In this document: one piece after another, positions 60,662-64,000 of the stretch | How the letters are laid out: each line of letters opens with the position of its first letter | Numbering within the stretch: the first letter of the stretch is position 1 | Assembly (NCBI GenBank): GCA_023415205.1 | Contig: JAEZLR010000042.1 | Span: forward strand, 35,179 to 99,178 | DNA from: Bacillota bacterium | GTDB taxonomy: Bacteria > Bacillota > Clostridia > DSM-8532 | Direction of reading: 5' to 3' | Length of the DNA stretch: 64,000 bases | Position numbers and translations under genes: made by a program | The notes under the pieces: model-generated | Databases searched by the model: none | What the model saw: only the letters and a program-made list of their open reading frames with translations | Told to the model about the DNA's origin: nothing

Positions 60662-62162
60662 GAAAGACTATGATAATAGTCTCTATATAGTATTAAGGGG
60701 GAATAAGTTATGTTTAAAAGCGAAATAACGAGATTCAATCAAAACATGGACACAATTAGGGGATATATTGATTCTGTGGAACCTGTTTTACTAGAAAAAA
60801 TAAGTGAGAACTTAAAGAAGGATGCAGAAGATCTAAGTGCACTAATACTATTATTTAATGAGCCAATATTTAATGATGAAGAATGTAGTATTGATATTTC
60901 GGATGAGATTAAAGAAAAAGTTAAGCAAAAATTTGGAGGGGATATAGTTGTTGAACCTGCTGATAACGAGCTGGGGTGCACACTTAACGTTATTGGCCCA
61001 GGAGGTAAAAGATTTACACGAGCCATAAGTAAGTTTTATAAGCTAGAGAATCAGAAAATACTTTTATATAGGAGCTCATTAATGAGCATAGTAAGTACAG
61101 TTGAATGCTTTTTCCTTGATCTTCTTCAAGTTTATTTTAAGGAGTATCCATTTGAAATAACACCTGCTCTAATATCAAAAAAAGATAAACATTTTACCCT
61201 AGAAGAAATAGAAGCTTTTAGTGATATTAAAGATGCCAGAGCTTTTCTTATTGATGATAAACTAGAAAATCTTCTTAGGGGAAGCTTTGATAGTTGGATA
61301 GATTTCTTAAAGGAAAAATTGAACTTAGGGCTCGGCTATATTGATGATGAAAAAGAGAATCTAATTGAGATTTTCCAGAGAAGAAATATTGTGGTTCACA
61401 ATAAAGGAATAGTTAATTCTATTTATTTATCAAAAGTATCAGAAAGATATAAAAAGGTGGCAAAGAAAGGTCATCCAATATATATCGACCGTAAATACCT
61501 TGATGATATTATTAATAAATTAGAGTTATGTTTTAGCTTAATTGCCTTTGAGATTTGGAAGAAAAAAGATAAAGATGACGAGGCTCGATATAGTTTTTTA
61601 TCAGATTTAATTTCAACCAATCTTGATTTACATAGATGGGAAATTGTTCGTGGTTATAGCATATTCTTAGCTAATGACGCATGTTCTTCAAATTGGTACA
61701 AAACCTTTGCACGAATCAATATGTGGTTATCGATTAAAAAACTTGGGTCATTTGAGAAAATAAAGGACAGCGTGCAAAAAGAAGATTTTTCAGCTTGCAC
61801 TACTGATTTTCAAGCATGTAAATGCGCATTACTAGAAGACTTTGATAATGTATATAAATTGTCAAATCAAGTTCTAGAAAGCGGAATGTATACATTTGAT
61901 TTTATGATGTCCTGGCCAATATTTGATGATTTCAAAAAAAGCGATAAATTCAATGAGCTAAAAGCTAAGTTTGTCGTTGAGGGTCAAGATCATCAAAAAG
62001 ATCAAGAAAAGATAGCAGACGCATAGTCCTTCGCCTAACACAGTTTTCACGCTTCGGGCGTGCTTACGGGTCGTTTCTGCCACACCGTCTCACCGGGCGG
62101 CAAGCGTCGCTAAAGGGCAGGGCTCCGCTGGTCCGGTTCGTCGGCGTCGTAAAACCGGGACG
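60656..62162 (+). mobile_element. Gene cassette 1 (HEPN-motif protein)
   Basis: 1507 bp, from TTAGGC to the G of the next core. Terminal inverted repeat: left arm GTTAGGCGAAAGACTATG (60655-60672), right arm 62022-62039, complementary over 18 bases except position 11. The right arm includes the stop codon of the gene. Confidence 0.88.
60710..62026 (+). CDS. Cassette-borne HEPN-motif protein of unknown function
   Basis: A 438-residue protein. Residues about 125-290 are helical and carry RRNIVVH (224-230), matching the R-x4-H motif of HEPN ribonucleases; the region is like RiboL-PSP-type HEPN (YRSSLMSIVSTVECFFLDLL before it). The remaining C-terminus is helical with Trp-rich turns and no known motif. 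HEPN proteins often act as RNases in abortive-infection, toxin or CRISPR systems. No partner antitoxin is in the cassette. AAGGGGG site before the ATG. A defensive or toxic role is inference. Confidence 0.7.
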   Translation: MFKSEITRFNQNMDTIRGYIDSVEPVLLEKISENLKKDAEDLSALILLFNEPIFNDEECSIDISDEIKEKVKQKFGGDIVVEPADNELGCTLNVIGPGGKRFTRAISKFYKLENQKILLYRSSLMSIVSTVECFFLDLLQVYFKEYPFEITPALISKKDKHFTLEEIEAFSDIKDARAFLIDDKLENLLRGSFDSWIDFLKEKLNLGLGYIDDEKENLIEIFQRRNIVVHNKGIVNSIYLSKVSERYKKVAKKGHPIYIDRKYLDDIINKLELCFSLIAFEIWKKKDKDDEARYSFLSDLISTNLDLHRWEIVRGYSIFLANDACSSNWYKTFARINMWLSIKKLGSFEKIKDSVQKEDFSACTTDFQACKCALLEDFDNVYKLSNQVLESGMYTFDFMMSWPIFDDFKKSDKFNELKAKFVVEGQDHQKDQEKIADA

Positions 62163-62168
62163 TTATGT
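62033..62168 (+). repeat. attC site 1
   Basis: R'' GCCTAAC (62033-62039), R' GTTATGT (62162-62168), 136 bp. The L arms TTTTCACG and CGTAAAA pair with one bulge; the interior has a CACACCGTCTCACCGGGCGG block shared with attC 2 and, with one change, attC 3. Confidence 0.9.
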
Positions 62169-62993
62169 GTAATCGCGCTTTTGGGCTGATACTTTAAGTT
62201 GAGGAATTTTTATTAACAATAGTAATATATCAAATGAGGTGTCAAAATGAGGACAATAGTTACAGTCATTATTACAATAATTTGCGTTGTTTTAGTAGCA
62301 ATTCTGGTGCCATTATTATTTGGCTATAAAATAGTTTACTGTACCGAAGTGCAGTATAATTATGAAGCAATAGCAGCTTTTGGACAATTATTAGGCGCAA
62401 TTTTACCAGTATTTTTAGTTTTTTTATCCGCCTATGTAACTAAGAAATTTGACGAAGGGAAAAAAGACATAGCCAATTCTAATATAGCAACAGTAGATTA
62501 TATAAAATCAATTGAAAAAGAGTTAAATGATAAGATGGAGAAAGTCTTATTAGGTAGTAAGCCTATTATTCAGGCCGAAAAGTCTAAGGAAGAATTATTT
62601 AGAGAGAATAAGGAAAAAGCCTATAAATTTGTTAGTATTTCTATGATAGCTAAAACACAAGCAGTTGCCGATCATCTAGGAATTAGTAAGGAAGAAGCAT
62701 TTGAATTAATGCAAGAATTACTATTAGTTGATAGAAAAATATCTTGTGGAGGTAGTGCTAGTAAAGAGAATATGGATAACGTTATCTGGTTAAGAAAATG
62801 ATTAAAAATATTATCAGTTTTAAGATTAATTTGTTATCTTACTGCAAGAGTTGCGCGACTACACATAACAATGCTTTTACGTTGCAGGGCGTGCTTGAGG
62901 GAATGCGTGCCCACACCGTCTCACCGGGCGGCAAGCGCCGCTAAAGGGAAAGGCTCCGCTGGTCCGGTTCGTCGGCGTCGTAAAACCGGGACG
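62163..62993 (+). mobile_element. Gene cassette 2 (small membrane protein)
   Basis: 831 bp. Terminal inverted repeat: GTTATGTGTAATCGCGC (62162-62178) and 62853-62869, complementary over 17 bases except position 11. Confidence 0.88.
62247..62801 (+). CDS. Cassette-borne small membrane protein with C-terminal helical domain
   Basis: A 184-residue protein with two N-terminal membrane helices (about 5-28 and 45-66), a coiled basic stretch (KKFDEGKKD, SIEKELNDKMEKV), and a C-terminal part of about 60 residues (VADHLGISKEEAFELMQELL, then a short beta hairpin) reminiscent of a winged helix. GAGGTG before the ATG. No family recognised. The cassette has no promoter that I can see, so expression depends on upstream reading. 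AT-rich compared with the attC either side. Confidence 0.7.
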   Translation: MRTIVTVIITIICVVLVAILVPLLFGYKIVYCTEVQYNYEAIAAFGQLLGAILPVFLVFLSAYVTKKFDEGKKDIANSNIATVDYIKSIEKELNDKMEKVLLGSKPIIQAEKSKEELFRENKEKAYKFVSISMIAKTQAVADHLGISKEEAFELMQELLLVDRKISCGGSASKENMDNVIWLRK

Positions 62994-62999
62994 TTAGAC
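62863..62999 (+). repeat. attC site 2
   Basis: R'' ACATAAC (62863-62869), R' GTTAGAC (62993-62999), 137 bp. L arms TTTTACG and CGTAAAA pair perfectly. Confidence 0.9.
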
Positions 63000-63877
63000 G
63001 AAATTTCTTGCATGGATCGCCCCATCCAGGGGCGAGTATAGCATAAATGGCTATGGGGACAAAGGCAAAGCACCATAATTATGTGCAATAGACGATTATT
63101 TTAAGGGGGTGAAAGTTTATGATACAAAGTATTGATTTAATTAATGGATATGAGATTACTCAACTTTCTAAACAAGATAATGATATTGTTGAAGGGTTAT
63201 GTAATAAATGTTCAGATTATTATATATTAAGTGGAGGAGCATTACCATCTAAAGATGATGTAAGTGCATTGTTTACTGATTTACCACCAAACAAAAATTT
63301 TGAGGATAAATTTCTGTTTGGTGTATTTAAATCTAATAAACTGATAGGGATAATTGATATTATAAGAGATTTCCCAACTATCTCAGAATGGACAATTGGG
63401 CTATTGCTACTTGAACCCGAAGAGCGGGGTAAGGGATTAGGGATAATAATACATGAAGCATTAGTTAAGTGGACAAGACATTTAGGAGCAAAGAGATTTA
63501 GTATAGGAGTAATTGAAGATAATAATAGAGCTTTCAAATTTTGGTCGAATTTAGGATATTCAAAGATAAAAGAAATTAATATGGATATTGCATCAAAAAC
63601 TCAAGTAGTTAATCTTATGATGGTAGAATTTTAAATTAAGTTATAAAAATTAAATTTAGCTACACATAATCTATATAATGCTCATGGTAGGTTTTTTAAG
63701 GTTCAGCCGTCCGTGGCTGAATCTGGCTTCGTGGGGCAAGAAACTTCGTCTAACAAAATTTTCACGCTACGGGCGTGCTCACGGGTCGCATTTGCCACAC
63801 CGTCTTACCGGGCGGCAAGCGCCGCTAAAGGGAAGGGCTCTGGTGGTCCGGTTCGTTGGCGTCGTGAAAACGGAACG
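62994..63877 (+). mobile_element. Gene cassette 3 (GNAT acetyltransferase)
   Basis: 884 bp. Terminal inverted repeat: GTTAGACGAAATTTCTTGC (62993-63011) and 63736-63754, complementary over 19 bases except position 11. A GCCCC/GGGGC hairpin follows at about 63019-63033. A TTCAGCC/GGCTGAA hairpin (63704-63723) lies between the gene and the attC. Confidence 0.88.
63119..63634 (+). CDS. Cassette-borne GNAT-family N-acetyltransferase
   Basis: A 171-residue GNAT fold. The acetyl-CoA loop is PEERGKGLGIIIHEALVKW near 101-119, followed by SIGVIEDNNRAFKFWSNLGYSK near 135-156. N-terminal substrate region begins IDLINGYEITQLS. It transfers an acetyl group to an amine; substrate unknown. GNAT enzymes are frequent integron cargo, sometimes giving drug or toxin resistance. 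Strong GGGGGTG site before the ATG. Confidence 0.9.
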   Translation: MIQSIDLINGYEITQLSKQDNDIVEGLCNKCSDYYILSGGALPSKDDVSALFTDLPPNKNFEDKFLFGVFKSNKLIGIIDIIRDFPTISEWTIGLLLLEPEERGKGLGIIIHEALVKWTRHLGAKRFSIGVIEDNNRAFKFWSNLGYSKIKEINMDIASKTQVVNLMMVEF

Positions 63878-63883
63878 TTAGGT
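63748..63883 (+). repeat. attC site 3
   Basis: R'' GTCTAAC (63748-63754), R' GTTAGGT (63877-63883), 136 bp. L arms TTTTCACG and CGTGAAAA pair perfectly, both arms changed relative to attC 2: compensatory change. Confidence 0.9.
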
Positions 63884-64000
63884 GAAATTTCCTGTTTGGG
63901 TTGCCCCATCTAGGGGAGATGATGAAGATAAACTTTGATGTATTTGTAAGTCAGAATTATTTGTATTAGGTGGTGAATTGAATAATAATGAAAATCAACA
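63878..64000 (+). mobile_element. Gene cassette 4, 5' part only
   Basis: Starts TTAGGTGAAATTTCCTG after attC 3. The first 45 bases closely match the start of cassette 3, including the CCCC...GGGG hairpin. Short start codons follow: ATG at 63922 stops after 15 codons, TTG at 63978 (after AGGTGGTG) and ATG at 63988 stay open to the window end. No product can be named. Confidence 0.7.

Larger units (their letters stand above)
60655..64000 (+). mobile_element. Integron gene-cassette array (three complete cassettes, fourth cut by window end)
   Basis: Three attC sites of 136-137 bp, closely alike in sequence and GC-rich against AT-rich genes, each directly follows one ORF on the same strand. Cassettes run 60656-62162, 62163-62993 and 62994-63877, and a fourth starts at 63878. 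For each complete cassette, the R'' core at its 3' end is the exact complement of the R' core at its own 5' end (GTTAGGC/GCCTAAC, GTTATGT/ACATAAC, GTTAGAC/GTCTAAC), the hallmark of cassettes made by integrase. The high sameness of attC is typical of sedentary chromosomal integrons. Confidence 0.9.

Noticed and set aside
62033..63883. The three GC-rich repeats as a CRISPR array or REP elements
   Set aside because: They are over 130 bp, separated by whole genes, and end in integron core sites that match the gene-side ends; spacing and length do not fit CRISPR, and REP elements do not show own-end complementarity.
63678..63913. Two ORFs of 66-67 codons over attC 3
   Set aside because: They are readings of the attC itself; similar readings recur over other attC copies because the DNA is conserved for structure.

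Overview
The window looks like a chromosomal segment of a spore-forming-type anaerobe of the Bacillota, class Clostridia. The signs are Gram-positive lipoprotein signals, S-layer-homology proteins, a SepF/YlmG/DivIVA division cluster, a CIRCE element, an SdpR/SdpI pair, strong GGAGG ribosome sites, and UUG/GUG starts. The backbone is moderately GC-rich and housekeeping. Three stretches are more AT-rich and look acquired or specialised: 9.5-24.4 kb, 42.6-51.9 kb and 60-64 kb.

Layout. 0.1-7.5 kb: UV-damage endonuclease, a small zinc-ribbon protein, an iron alcohol dehydrogenase, a membrane PP2C phosphatase, a PrsW-like membrane protease and a secreted FN3/trypsin-like lipoprotein. 7.7-9.5 kb: tRNA-Val and guaA. 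9.49-24.37 kb: a genomic island inserted at the 3' end of guaA, flanked by a 15-bp near-perfect direct repeat and paired arm-type repeats, with no integrase visible. Its cargo starts with a cobalamin riboswitch. Then come two small repeat proteins, three surface proteins that look like a split transcobalamin (alpha/alpha-barrel plus DUF4430 domains, two of them with SLH anchors), a cobalamin adenosyltransferase gene interrupted by an in-frame TGA, and an ECF transporter (EcfT plus a fused ATPase-ATPase-S-component). It reads as a mobile vitamin B12 capture-and-import module.

24.4-42.5 kb: small regulators, SdpR/SdpI immunity, a lipoprotein, two DUF4342 paralogues, a two-component system, a membrane glycosyltransferase-like protein, a TPR protein, a methionine-gamma-lyase-family PLP enzyme, a HlyD-like protein, ylmE-sepF-ylmG-divIVA, CIRCE-htpG, queA and a membrane protein. 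42.6-51.9 kb: a catabolic cluster with a ROK kinase, a CUT1-type ABC importer, an amidohydrolase, a cysteine-desulfidase-family enzyme, a ROK repressor and an argininosuccinate-lyase-like enzyme. The mix suggests uptake and breakdown of a sugar-like or amino-acid-conjugate substrate. 52-60 kb: pyrB-pyrC-pyrF-carA-carB behind a leader with a short translated ORF whose stop codon lies in an intrinsic terminator, a layout like the E. coli pyrBI attenuator.

60.2-64.0 kb: the most unusual part. After the pyr terminator there is a C-terminal remnant of an integron-type tyrosine recombinase, a repeat-rich possible attI, and then three complete integron gene cassettes and the start of a fourth. Three GC-rich attC sites of about 136 bp are nearly alike. 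The cassettes encode a HEPN-motif protein, a small membrane protein and a GNAT acetyltransferase. Each complete cassette is bounded by its own 17-19 bp inverted repeat that extends the 7-bp core R box and carries a mismatch at the same position (11) every time. Integrons are rarely reported in Clostridia, and I know of no description of this extended, mismatch-marked cassette end.
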